Below are positions 1-8,892 of a stretch of 64,000 bases of DNA, piece after piece. Each line of letters opens with the position of its first letter. Position 1 is the first letter of the stretch. The notes beneath the pieces are model-generated. The model saw only the letters and a list, made by a program, of their open reading frames with translations, searched no databases and had not been told where the DNA came from. The stretch spans positions 4,751 through 68,750 of the forward strand of contig CAZWCX010000024.1 in assembly GCA_964632945.1 (NCBI GenBank), given 5' to 3'. The position numbers were made by a program, and so were the translations under genes. This DNA comes from CAZWCX01 sp964632945. GTDB lineage: Bacteria; Planctomycetota; MHYJ01; WSZJ01; CAZWCX01.

Positions 1-1
1 G

Positions 2-226
2 GGGAACCCGCGCAAGGGGCTCTACTACGAGAACGTCTTCTTCTGCCACGGCACGGCGCCGATCCGCCAGGTCCGCTGGCTGGGCGGCGAGGCGGCGAAG
101 CAGGGCCTCCAGGACCTCTGCGACACGATCGACCGCAACCTGAAGACGCACCGCCATACCCCCTTCGAGATCGCCAACCGCCGCATCGCCCTGGCCGTCT
201 ACGAAGCGCGCTGGTTCTCGACCTGA
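2..226 (+). CDS. C-terminal fragment of an unidentified protein
   Basis: The reading frame is open from the left edge and ends at TGA 224-226, giving about 74 residues. The peptide starts around GNPRKGLYYENVFFCHG and ends FEIANRRIALAVYEARWFST. Codon use is strongly GC3-biased, so this is real coding sequence. I do not recognise the family. The Ala-rich terminal helix is vaguely like the end of Gfo/Idh/MocA oxidoreductases, but this is not enough for a call. The frame stays open for a further 38 codons after the TGA, to a second TGA at 341-343, with a basic and glycine-rich composition (see findings). Confidence 0.6.
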   Translation, partial: GNPRKGLYYENVFFCHGTAPIRQVRWLGGEAAKQGLQDLCDTIDRNLKTHRHTPFEIANRRIALAVYEARWFST

Positions 227-344
227 GGGGGCAAGGTCTCCCGGCGGCGCCGGGACAAGTCCGAGAACGAACAGGCGAACACCGCCCGCCGCAAGCGCGG
301 CGGCGGCGAGGAAACCGGCGGCGGCACCTCGACGGGAAAGTGAC

Positions 345-1742
345 ATGCCGCTCCCCCGCCTCGACTCGCCTTCGCCACCGGCCGTCCGTACCACCGGTCG
401 GCTCCTGGCCCTCGCGATCCTCGGCGCCCTGTTCGCCGCGCCCGCCGCCGGCGCCGACAGCGGCGAGAAACTCCGCCGCATGATCGCCGCCACCGACTAC
501 CAGGAGCGCAACCGCCTCTACCTGGAACTGCGCAACGAGATCAAGCCCACGGACCTGAAGGCGCTGGTGGCCGCGCTCGACGGCCCGGACCCGAACCACT
601 GCGGCTACTACGTGATCTACCTGATGGAACTGGCCGATCCGAAGGGCTCGCTGCCGCACTTCAAGCGCGCGCTCGGCCATCGAACCGTGATCCACCGGAC
701 CTACGCCGCGCAGGCGCTCGCCCGCGCCGGGGACCTCACCTGGTGCGACGGCTTCCTCGCCACGATCGGCGACCGGTCGGCGGACGCCAACGAACGACTG
801 CTCCTGATCGGCGCCTTCGGCCCGCTGCAGGAGATGGCCGTCCTCAAGAAGCTGCTGGCGCTGATCCGCAGCACCCGCGAGGCGAATCCGCCCGACCCGC
901 AGGCGGACGCGATCGCCAACCGGATCCTTTCGTCGCTCTCCTACCGGAACCTGAAGGAGTTCCTCGCCGACTACCGGGACGCGCTGGCCGCGGGCGGCCC
1001 GCAGACCCGCTCCGCGGCGGCCGCCGCCCTCATGCGCCTCGGCGACTCCAGCGGCATGCGCGCGCTCCAGGAGGACTACGTGGCCGGGCGCATGAACGAC
1101 GACCAGATGTTGGCGACCCTCGGCAACGTCTTCGGCGTTTCGGGACCGGCCTTCACCGACCTCCTGCTCCGGGTCCTGGAGACGTGCAAGCTTCCCGCCC
1201 TGACCCTGCGCGCCGTGCAGCTCCTCGGCGACACCGGCGACCGCCGCGGCACGGGGATCCTCAAGGACCTCGCCGGGGATCCGGACGCCGCCGTGTCCGC
1301 GGCCGCGCTCGACGCACTGGCCAGGTTGGCGGACGACGGCCTCATCCCTTTCTGGAAAGAGCGCCTGTCCCGGGAGTCCGTCCAGGAGCGCATCCGCGCC
1401 GCCGCCGCCCTGCTCGCGTTCGACGAGTACGAAGGGATTCCCGCGCTGGCCGCCGCCCTGCGCGACCGCGCCCAGGAACCCGCCGTCCGCACCCGAGCCG
1501 CCGGCGCCCTCGCCCGCGCGATCGCCGCCGACACCGTGGAACCGCTCCTCGCCGGCCTGGACGACCCCGACCCCGCCGTGCGCACCGCCGCCTGGCAATC
1601 CCTCGGCAAGGTGCTCAACGCCCTCTTCCCCTACCGCCCGCCGCAGCTGGAAAACGCCGGCTACGACCCGGCCGCCGCCCCCGGCACGCAGCAGAAGGCG
1701 ATCGACGCCCTGCGGACGTTCTGGGCGAAGCGGGGGAAGTAG
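345..1742 (+). CDS. Secreted HEAT-repeat protein
   Basis: A 465-aa protein. Residues 1-37 form a signal peptide: an Arg-containing n-region, the hydrophobic core LLALAILGALFAAPAAGA, and a likely cut before DSGEKL. The remainder is alpha-helical with HEAT or PBS-lyase-like repeats, clearest at residues 290-420 where units such as DPDAAVSAAALDALARL and DPDPAVRTAAWQSLGKVL recur. Such solenoids bind proteins, and no catalytic motif is visible. The start is the first ATG, which follows a TGA at 341-343 by one base. The target is unknown. A second secreted HEAT protein sits near the other end of the window (60146-61321). Confidence 0.85.
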   Translation: MPLPRLDSPSPPAVRTTGRLLALAILGALFAAPAAGADSGEKLRRMIAATDYQERNRLYLELRNEIKPTDLKALVAALDGPDPNHCGYYVIYLMELADPKGSLPHFKRALGHRTVIHRTYAAQALARAGDLTWCDGFLATIGDRSADANERLLLIGAFGPLQEMAVLKKLLALIRSTREANPPDPQADAIANRILSSLSYRNLKEFLADYRDALAAGGPQTRSAAAAALMRLGDSSGMRALQEDYVAGRMNDDQMLATLGNVFGVSGPAFTDLLLRVLETCKLPALTLRAVQLLGDTGDRRGTGILKDLAGDPDAAVSAAALDALARLADDGLIPFWKERLSRESVQERIRAAAALLAFDEYEGIPALAAALRDRAQEPAVRTRAAGALARAIAADTVEPLLAGLDDPDPAVRTAAWQSLGKVLNALFPYRPPQLENAGYDPAAAPGTQQKAIDALRTFWAKRGK

Positions 1743-2161
1743 CCCCGGCGCGGCGAACCTCCCCGCCCGCGGGACGCGCGCAGGACCTTCCCGGTCCTCC
1801 GCATGCCCGAGGACGATCCGGGCGCGCTGGTACCCCGATGGTCGTCCACCGGTATGTCCGCCGCAGATCCGCTTGGGTCGTCACCGCAGGATCCACGAAT
1901 TGAATTCTCCCAGCTACCGTAATGGGGCAGGCGCCTCCGAACAAGGGGGGCAGCCAGGGTCGGCGTGAGCACTCGAGCCGCGGGCGGGCGCAGAGCCCGC
2001 CATCCACGAGAGGAAATCGAGTCACGACGAAGCGGAACCCCGACGAAGCTCGCTTCAGCGGCGTACGCGGCGCGAGTACCCACGGGTGACGATGGGGGGG
2101 CGACGGGTTCGCACCCTCAAGTACCCATTGGCGCCATTGGTACCCGTGGACAGCCGCATGC
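1743..2161. other. Gene-free stretch with a short GC hairpin
   Basis: About 420 bases with no convincing gene on either strand; the open frames here lack the codon bias of neighbouring genes. It contains a perfect 7-bp inverted repeat (1983-1989 with 1995-2001, loop GCAGA) without a T tract. It also holds a run of seven G at 2094-2100 and a stretch around 2121-2146 in which the words GTACCC and CATTGG each occur twice. This compositional break sits directly before the orphan coding-like remnant at 2162. Confidence 0.5.
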
Positions 2162-2590
2162 GACGTTTACGAAATCGATGACGCGGGCACACCGGTAGGT
2201 CTCCTCCGCCTGCCGCGGCCCGTCCGTGAGGACGCCTGGCGGGTCCACGACGGGGGCGTCACCTGGGCATTGTGGGGCGGCGGCCTCGCGCGCATCCTCC
2301 CCACGCCGCGTCTTCCGCGAGGCGGCCGCGATCCGGCGGGCGAGTACGCGGGGCGACTGGCCTGGTACCGGGAGACGCGCACGGTCGAGCAACTCGCGGA
2401 GCGCTCGGGCTGGGAGGGCCCGTGGCTCGCCGCGGGAGTCCCGGTGGAGGATCCGGTCGCGCTGGACGGGCACTTCGCCCTGTGCGTCGCCGGCGGCGGC
2501 GGCCGATCCCGTCTCCGCCTCGCCGTCGCCCCCGGCGAAGGCGGCCCGTCGGAAGCCGCACCCGCGCGTACTCTGCACGCCGCCCTCGAG
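2162..2590 (+). pseudogene. Orphan coding-like remnant without a start codon
   Basis: From about 2162 one plus frame abruptly acquires strong coding character. It reads DVYEIDDAGTPVGLLRLP and continues for roughly 120 residues with almost exclusively G or C third positions, through LDGHFALCVAGGGG, before fading near 2590. The frame is closed by TGA at 2087-2089, and no ATG, GTG or TTG lies between that stop and the coding-like section. The true C-terminus is also unclear, because the open frame runs into the antisense of the next gene. This could be a truncated gene, a frameshifted one (a seven-G run lies just upstream), or an assembly junction. I recognise no family. Confidence 0.4.
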
Positions 2591-2721
2591 GGCAGGGACT
2601 CGTACGGGAAGCCCTGCCTTCGGTGCGACCGCAGCGGCGATCGCTCCCGCGCTGCCGACGCGCCGGACCGGGCCGTGGAGCAGGCGGGGGGGAGCGGAGG
2701 CCGGCCGACGGGCTGGCGCCC

Positions 2722-4650
2722 TCACTTCGTGACGATGGCCAGGTGCCAGCGCCCCAGGCGCCCCTCGAGCACGCCGTTCTGGATTTGCACCGTCGGCGAT
2801 TCGACGGCCTTGCCTGTTTCCGACCACTGGACCACGGTGCGCCCTCCGGGGACGCGGATCCGGACCGAGGTGTCGTCCGCGGCGAAGACCGCCGCGCCGC
2901 GGGGGCCGCGCGCCACGTACGCGTAGGTGGGCTCCAGGAATACCGGCCCGTCCGGAGAGAGCAGGTTGGCGAGCACGTTCGAGAATTCGAAGTGGATCGC
3001 GCTGCCCGTGACGAACCACTTTCCGCTCCGCTCGGTGACCAGCGCCGCCCCCCCCTCCGCCGCCCGAACCCGGACGACCGTGTCTTTCGCGAGGCCGTCG
3101 CCCGGGTCCGATCGGTGGTGGTAGAGCGCGCAGCGCCCGAGCCATTCGGGCTTCTCCACGACCTGCAGCCAGGTCCCCCGGTAGCGGATTCGGACGGGGG
3201 TTCCCTCCCCGAGGACCGCCTCGGCGAACTCGGGGATGGGTGACTCCTCGAGGCGCTCCCAGTCGAACACGTGCTCTTCGACCTCGGTCGGCCAGCCGAG
3301 GGCGCGGAGCGCGCGGGGCCAGGACCCTTTCGAGCGCGGCACGCCGGCGACCTGAAGGACGACGCGCGCGCCCGGCTTCTCGATCCGCTCGGCGACCGGG
3401 ATCGGCAGGTCCGCTTCCGCGCCCACGACGGACGACCCGCCGATGGCGAGCACGTAGGTCAATTCCGCCTCCGGTAAAGGCGTGCCGAAGGTCACCCGCA
3501 AGTCGTATCCGGCCGCCGAGAGGGTGTTGGTGATCATGTCGATCGAATCCAGCAGTGCGGCATCGAACAAGTCCTCGGCGTCCGACTCCGGATCGGTCTT
3601 CGGCGCGCACAGGATCAAGTTGCCGATCGGCCGCCGTTCTTCCGGAGGCCGGGCATAGCGCACCAGGAGCGGCTCGAGATCCGTCGTGTAGTTGAACTCG
3701 CGGCAGAAGGTCTCGTCCTGTCGGGTCGTATCCGGCCACTGTTCGGTCCATCCGGGATAGAAGGCGTACACGGCCGGCCGGAACTCGAACGCGCGATAGA
3801 GCGCCACGTTGATCTCGCAGCCGGGCGCGAGCCCCCAGCCGCCGCTGGTGGCCACGCCGGCCGGCTTCCCGAACGCCGCCTGAGAGCCGAAGACGATGGC
3901 CCCCGTGCCCAGGGTGTTTCCATTCCAGGCGGAGATGACGCGCCAGAGTCGCCGGTCCTCCTCGCGGTTGGCCAGGTCCCGCGGATAGGTCCCGTAGTCC
4001 TCCGTCATGCAGAGATCCGGATTCCCTGCGGGATCATGGAAGAAGTGCATGTAGGACAGGCCGGCCGCCCGGGCGGCGTCCCGGATCGTCGGCAGGTACG
4101 GATCGTCGAAGGCCTCCTCGCTGACCCACATCTCGATCCCGTGACGGCGCGCGTAGCCGCCCAGCTCCCGGACGAGCGCCGCGATCCGCTCGTGCGTCAG
4201 CTTCTCGCGCCGGATGCGGGGATCGTACTCCTTCGATTCGTTCAGGATGTGCCCGATGTCCTCGATGAGGACGTTGACGGCCACGCCACGCCGTTTGGCA
4301 TTTGCGCAGAACGCTTCGAATAGGTCTCCGACGGCAGTCTCCCGAAATCCGGCCTGCTTCAATGCGGGCGACGTCATGAACAGGTTGCCGTCGCGGTCGA
4401 ACGTGGTGACGCTGACGATCCCGACCCCGCGTTCGCCGAGGCGGTCCAGCCAGTGTCCGATGTTTTTCCGGACCCAGGCCGGATCGTCCGCCTGCGCCCC
4501 CTCCTCGACGGGAGGCCAGGAGGAGGCGTCGGAGTACCGGAGATCGTTGGCGTCCAACGCCGCCTGAAAGCGGAAGGCCGCCTCCTCGGCCCGCGGGGAG
4601 GCCAGAAACAGGACCGCCAGACTCAGGGGGAGCAGCGAAGGGATGCGCAT
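2722..4650 (-). CDS. Putative secreted glycoside-hydrolase-like protein
   Basis: A 642-aa protein starting MRIPSLLPLSLAVLFLASPRAEEA, a clear signal peptide. Residues about 25-330 alternate beta strands and helices with acidic/aromatic patches (IEDIGHILNESKEYD, EMWVSEEAFDDPYLP), as in a TIM barrel. Residues about 370-480 contain LTYVLAIGGSSVVG, resembling the GATase-like middle domain of GH42-type enzymes. The C-terminus is beta-rich and ends in LEGRLGRWHLAIVTK. This three-part layout suggests a carbohydrate-active enzyme, but I cannot name the catalytic residues or substrate. It begins 35 bp after the stop of the upstream kinase (4686-7070), so the two are probably co-transcribed. Confidence 0.6.
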   Translation of the reverse strand: MRIPSLLPLSLAVLFLASPRAEEAAFRFQAALDANDLRYSDASSWPPVEEGAQADDPAWVRKNIGHWLDRLGERGVGIVSVTTFDRDGNLFMTSPALKQAGFRETAVGDLFEAFCANAKRRGVAVNVLIEDIGHILNESKEYDPRIRREKLTHERIAALVRELGGYARRHGIEMWVSEEAFDDPYLPTIRDAARAAGLSYMHFFHDPAGNPDLCMTEDYGTYPRDLANREEDRRLWRVISAWNGNTLGTGAIVFGSQAAFGKPAGVATSGGWGLAPGCEINVALYRAFEFRPAVYAFYPGWTEQWPDTTRQDETFCREFNYTTDLEPLLVRYARPPEERRPIGNLILCAPKTDPESDAEDLFDAALLDSIDMITNTLSAAGYDLRVTFGTPLPEAELTYVLAIGGSSVVGAEADLPIPVAERIEKPGARVVLQVAGVPRSKGSWPRALRALGWPTEVEEHVFDWERLEESPIPEFAEAVLGEGTPVRIRYRGTWLQVVEKPEWLGRCALYHHRSDPGDGLAKDTVVRVRAAEGGAALVTERSGKWFVTGSAIHFEFSNVLANLLSPDGPVFLEPTYAYVARGPRGAAVFAADDTSVRIRVPGGRTVVQWSETGKAVESPTVQIQNGVLEGRLGRWHLAIVTK

Positions 4651-4685
4651 GCGGGACTTCTCCACGAAACCGGTCCAGGTCCGAT

Positions 4686-7070
4686 TCACCGCGGCAGCCG
4701 TTGCTTCGCCTCCTCGACGAAGGTCCCGTCCGGGAAGCGCTGCAAGTAGCTCCGCAGGTCCTCCTCGCCGCCCTTCGGATCGCGGTGGGAGATCCGGAGG
4801 CGCGCGCGCTGGAAGAGGTCGTCTCCGGAGGCCGGGTCGAGGCGCAACGCCTCGGAGCTCGCGGCGATGGCCTCGCACCAGCGGCCGGCCTCGGCTGCCG
4901 CGGCGACGCGCAAGCGCTGGAACTCCACCGCTTCGGGTGCGCGCGCGGCAGCCGCGCCGAGCGCATCGAGGGCCGCCTTCGGGTCGCCGGCGCGAATGAG
5001 CCCGGCCGCCCACGCGGCGGACGCCTCGGCGCAGTCGGGCCACGCGGACGCCGCCTGGCGGGCCTCGGCCACGCCCTCTCGGATGCGGTCGTCGGCCAGC
5101 AGCGCGAGCGCATAGCCGACCCGGGCCATCGGCTGGGCGGGGTGCGTGCTCGCGACGTGGTGGAAGGCGGTCACCGCGAGGCCGGGCGCGCCGTCCCGCA
5201 ACGCGATCCAGGCTTCGAGGAAGGCGGGTTCGAAATCGCCGGGGTTCTCGCGGGCCAGTTTGTGGGAGAGCGCGTAGGCGGTGTCCGCATCTTCCACCAG
5301 GAACGACAAGGCGGCGTGGGAAAGGCGGCCCTCGCGGGAGGCGCGGTCCGCCGCGTAGATCCGGTCGAACTCCGTGCGGGCGACCTTGCGCAACTCCGCC
5401 GCGCGGGACGATTTGCCATGGCGCTCCGCGAGGAGAAGCGCCGCCAGTCCGCGGCCGATGCGGAGGGCGGAGTCGCCCGCGCCGGCGGCAATCGCATCGG
5501 CAAAGTCCCGCTCCGCCTGCCGCACGTCTCCGCGCATCCAGGCGACGCGCGCACGCTCGCTCGCGGCGCGCGTCCGGTCTGCCGGCGACCCGGCCCCCGC
5601 CCCCGTCGCGGGGAACAGTTTCGCCATCGCCCATGCCCCCAGGACGAAGGCGAGCGCCGAACCGGCGACCAGGGGTCCAAATCCGACCCGTCGCGCCGCG
5701 ACCGGTCGCGCGGGCGCTGCGCCCGCCGGTTCCGGTACCTCTCCGGAGGTCGCGCGGGTCAGGGCCTCCGCAAACTCCAGGGCCGAGGGGAACCGCGCGC
5801 CCGGGTCGGGCGCCAGGGCGCGCGCCGCCACCGCTTCGAGCGCGGGCGGGACTTCGGCGCGGACGGATCCGGCCCGGGGGGCGCCCTTGCGCGTCTCGTT
5901 CAGGAACCCCTGCGGATCCTTCGCCGCGAACGGCAGACGGCCGGTGAGGATCCGAAACAGGACCACGCCCAGGGAATAGACGTCGCTGCGCGGGTCGGCC
6001 CGGGATTCCGACTCCAGGCGCTCGGGCGACGCGTACGCGAGCGCACCCAGGACCGCGCGGTCGGCGGTCAGGAGGGATCCCCCTTCCGCGAGCTTCGCGC
6101 TGCCGAAGTCGCTGAGCAGCGCCCGGCCTTCCGCCGTGCACAGGATGTTGCGCGGATTGACGTCCCGATGGAGGACGTTTCGACAGTGGGCGAAGTGCAG
6201 CCCGCGCGCGACGTCGGCGAGCGCAAGGGCGAGGGCGTTGGTGTCGGAGCCGTCGAAAGGCGCCCCCCCCCGCTCTCGCGTCTCGAGCACGTGCTCGAGC
6301 GTCGGACCGTCGAGAAACGGCATGGCCAGGAATTGCCACGATCCCGCAGTCTCGAGTGGGCCGACCGGAACGATGTGGGGGTGTTCGAGTTGGCCCGCCA
6401 GTTCGGCTTCGCGGCGGAACCGGGCGGTCCTCTCCCGCATCTCCGCGTCCGAAGCCCCGGGGGGATGGTAAAGAACCTTGAGGGCGACCGTCCGGCCGTC
6501 GCGCGTGTCTGCGGCGCGGTACACGTAGGCGGCGCTGCCGCGTCCGACGAGGTCGAGCAGCTTGTACGGGCCGACGACGGTTTCCGTGCACGCCTTCTCC
6601 CTGGGGGCCAACTCCGCTTCCGGACGGCGACCGACCGATCCGTCCGCGCGGAGCCGGGCCGCTTCCTGCGCGCGCCCCTGAACGCGCCGCCGCTCGAGTG
6701 CCTCCTGCAGCAGGCGTCGGACCTGCGCGCCGATCGCGGGATCGAAGACAACGTGAACGGGCCGCGGCAGGATGCCGCGCATCAGCGGTCCTCCGCACTT
6801 CGGACAGGCGCCTTCCGCGGGCGGCGCCACGCGCTGCGTCCGGCACTCGGGCCGCGCGCAGGCGCGCAAGGCGTCGCCCGCCACGAGGAATCGCGCCGCC
6901 TCCTGATAGGCCGGCAGGTCGGCGGAGGGAAGGAGGCCCGCCTCGATCGCGAGTTCCGCGAACGGCCTTCCGCCGCGTGCGCCGTCCAGGGCGGTCGCGA
7001 CCGCCTTTTCTTCGCAGCGCCGGACGACTCGCAGGAGGAGAGCCAGGGCATAGTCTTCGGGTTGGCGCAT
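4686..7070 (-). CDS. Ser/Thr protein kinase with zinc ribbon and TPRs
   Basis: A 794-aa protein. Residues 36-58 (FAELAIEAGLLPSADLPAYQ) resemble one half of a GspE/MshE N-terminal domain. A zinc ribbon follows (C71, C76, C89, C92). The Hanks kinase domain spans about 168-440: glycine loop GRGSAA at 176-181, Lys198, HRD at 301-303, DFG at 321-323 and YASPE. The catalytic loop reads HRDVNPRN, so the Lys normally two residues after Asp is Asn, which may lower activity. A transmembrane helix lies near 470-492, followed by a TPR-like region to the C-terminus. GGAGG lies 6 bases before ATG. Topology suggests a cytoplasmic kinase and extracytoplasmic TPRs. Confidence 0.88.
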   Translation of the reverse strand: MRQPEDYALALLLRVVRRCEEKAVATALDGARGGRPFAELAIEAGLLPSADLPAYQEAARFLVAGDALRACARPECRTQRVAPPAEGACPKCGGPLMRGILPRPVHVVFDPAIGAQVRRLLQEALERRRVQGRAQEAARLRADGSVGRRPEAELAPREKACTETVVGPYKLLDLVGRGSAAYVYRAADTRDGRTVALKVLYHPPGASDAEMRERTARFRREAELAGQLEHPHIVPVGPLETAGSWQFLAMPFLDGPTLEHVLETRERGGAPFDGSDTNALALALADVARGLHFAHCRNVLHRDVNPRNILCTAEGRALLSDFGSAKLAEGGSLLTADRAVLGALAYASPERLESESRADPRSDVYSLGVVLFRILTGRLPFAAKDPQGFLNETRKGAPRAGSVRAEVPPALEAVAARALAPDPGARFPSALEFAEALTRATSGEVPEPAGAAPARPVAARRVGFGPLVAGSALAFVLGAWAMAKLFPATGAGAGSPADRTRAASERARVAWMRGDVRQAERDFADAIAAGAGDSALRIGRGLAALLLAERHGKSSRAAELRKVARTEFDRIYAADRASREGRLSHAALSFLVEDADTAYALSHKLARENPGDFEPAFLEAWIALRDGAPGLAVTAFHHVASTHPAQPMARVGYALALLADDRIREGVAEARQAASAWPDCAEASAAWAAGLIRAGDPKAALDALGAAAARAPEAVEFQRLRVAAAAEAGRWCEAIAASSEALRLDPASGDDLFQRARLRISHRDPKGGEEDLRSYLQRFPDGTFVEEAKQRLPR

Positions 7071-7119
7071 GCGTATCCTCCGATTGCCGAACCTCGATCC
7101 GCATTCGGGAAGCGACCGG

Positions 7120-8739
7120 TCAGTTGCCCATGCTCTGGAGCAGGTGGTTGAACGCCGTGTTCGCGGCCGTCCGCATTTCCTTCTCGTGCTCGCTGCCCTT
7201 GAGGGCCTCCTTGAATCCGCGCCCGGCCAATCCCGTCGCCAGCTTGTCGGTGAACTTGCTCACGAACGCCTCGCGAAGTTGCGCATCGCTCATGGTTGCT
7301 GCATCTTTCCTCAAGCCCGCGGACGTCGCTTCATAGGAGGCCGCGAGGGTGGCCGCGAGCACTTCCTCACCGACCATGCGCTTGAATGTCTCGGGTTCCT
7401 TGAGCTTGAATCGGGTGATCAACGTGGACACCAGGGTGTCCGCGACGGCCATCGCCGGGGCTTCGCCCTTCTGAACGTTCTCGGCCATCTTCACGGTTGC
7501 GGTGAACACGGCCCCGGCCAGCGTCCCGCTGCCGGCGCCCGACAACACGTCCGCAGCGACGTCGTTGTACTTCTTCACCGTCCTCATCCGCCCGAGCGCC
7601 GCCTTGGCGGCTTCCGCCCAGAGCTCGTTTTCCGCGGACAACTGCTTCCATTGCGTCGTGGCGTCGCGCATCGCGGCGCGATGGTAGAGATCCGCTCGTG
7701 CGGCCGCGAACGGGTCGAGCCGCGCCAGCTTCGGCTGGTTCAGGATCCGGGTCATCTCGGCTTCATAGAGGCGGAGCCGTCGCAACCACTCCTCATGCGC
7801 TTTCGGATCCAGCCCCGTTCCACCGTTCTTCTCCAGCTCCGCGATGCGCTTGCGAATCTCGTCCCGCTGCTTGTGGGCATCATTCCAGCGAATGCCCGCG
7901 TAAAGTTCGTTCAGCGCATCGCCGGATTCTCTCAACTTCTGCTCATCCTTCTCCTTGTTCCTCTCGTCTTCGGCTTCCTTCTTCGCCTGCTCGGCAACGA
8001 CGGCCCGGAATCGACTGAGATTCTCGTAAAGAAACCGACTCTGCGCCTGCTGCCCCGCGGTCATCCACGAGGCGTCCTTGACATGCCGCGCATCCTGGAA
8101 GCGGGGCTCGAGGTCCTTGAGCAGATCCCGGAAGTACCGCGGCGATTGCGCGGTTTCCCGCGTGATCTTCCGGGCGTGAAACAGAACATCATCCCAGGCT
8201 TCCTGGTCGAACCAGTCGTATCTCCCGGCCCCATTCTTGCCCCTGCCCTCCATGAATTGATCGAACAAATCCGGCGCCGACGGCGCGCCCGGAGGCAGTT
8301 CGCGCATGTTGCCGGCGACGTCCGTGGAGGTGGAGGAGTTTCCGGAGTCCTCCCGTCCGTCCGGCGCACCGGACCCGCCCCGCGAAGGCGTTCCGGCGGC
8401 ACGGTCGAAGACGGTGGAGGTTCCCTCGCGCCCCGCCGCCTTCGGGTCGCGGCGAAGGGTCGCGGCGGTGTCGTCCCGCGACGCTGCCTTGCCCGGCGAT
8501 CCGCCCGGGGATTCGGCTCCCCCCACATGAGGCGGCGTCACGGGCGGCGCTTCGAGGACCGTCGAGGGGGTCCGGCCGGCATCGAGCGCCGCCGTCCCGG
8601 ACTTCCAGGATTCGCTGACCTTTCCACCGAAGAGCGTCACCGCGACCCCAAGCGCGATCGCCACGCCAAGCACGGTCAAGACCATTTCCGCTTGCGCCGT
8701 TCCGCGTTCGCCGATCCGCGTGCGATGGAGATTGGACAT
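7120..8739 (-). CDS. Pilin-like N-terminus on a large helical protein
   Basis: A 539-aa protein. Its first 40 residues read as a type IV/Flp prepilin: a basic leader ending GERG, then TAQAEMVLTVLGVAIALG with Glu at +5 of the predicted mature chain and a hydrophobic helix to about residue 38. Residues 40-170 are a Ser/Gly/Pro-rich linker. The remainder is charged and helical, with coiled-coil-like stretches (EQAKKEAEDERNKEKDEQK). The start at 8739 was chosen because GGAGG sits 9 bases upstream; a start at 8820 would add 27 unlikely residues. It lies 49 bp upstream of the zinc-ribbon kinase. It could be a surface fibre or a membrane-anchored scaffold. No homologue is recognised for the helical part. 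Confidence 0.7.
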   Translation of the reverse strand: MSNLHRTRIGERGTAQAEMVLTVLGVAIALGVAVTLFGGKVSESWKSGTAALDAGRTPSTVLEAPPVTPPHVGGAESPGGSPGKAASRDDTAATLRRDPKAAGREGTSTVFDRAAGTPSRGGSGAPDGREDSGNSSTSTDVAGNMRELPPGAPSAPDLFDQFMEGRGKNGAGRYDWFDQEAWDDVLFHARKITRETAQSPRYFRDLLKDLEPRFQDARHVKDASWMTAGQQAQSRFLYENLSRFRAVVAEQAKKEAEDERNKEKDEQKLRESGDALNELYAGIRWNDAHKQRDEIRKRIAELEKNGGTGLDPKAHEEWLRRLRLYEAEMTRILNQPKLARLDPFAAARADLYHRAAMRDATTQWKQLSAENELWAEAAKAALGRMRTVKKYNDVAADVLSGAGSGTLAGAVFTATVKMAENVQKGEAPAMAVADTLVSTLITRFKLKEPETFKRMVGEEVLAATLAASYEATSAGLRKDAATMSDAQLREAFVSKFTDKLATGLAGRGFKEALKGSEHEKEMRTAANTAFNHLLQSMGN

Positions 8740-8892
8740 GCGACGATTCCTCCGCTCCAAGACTGAATCCCTGCCGCGTAAGTTCTGAGGATCACCGACC
8801 GCGCGGAAGCCTCCCGTCATCGAGTCCGGCGTTTCGGACGCCTCTCCTCGGCGAGTCGCCTCCGGACACGCCCGGCCCCCGCAAGAGATCCG

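Noticed and set aside
224..226. Selenocysteine or programmed readthrough at TGA
   Set aside because: No SECIS-like hairpin was seen directly downstream and the tail is low-complexity; chance or sequencing error is simpler.
1760..2160. Group II intron or integron attC-like element
   Set aside because: The small hairpin and repeated words suggested it, but no domain V, reverse transcriptase, or attC core pair was found.
2722..7104. A single 1,460-residue minus-strand protein covering both the barrel enzyme and the kinase
   Set aside because: The N-terminal 800 residues of that frame are an Arg-rich shadow of the kinase. The real barrel protein has a signal peptide starting at 4650.
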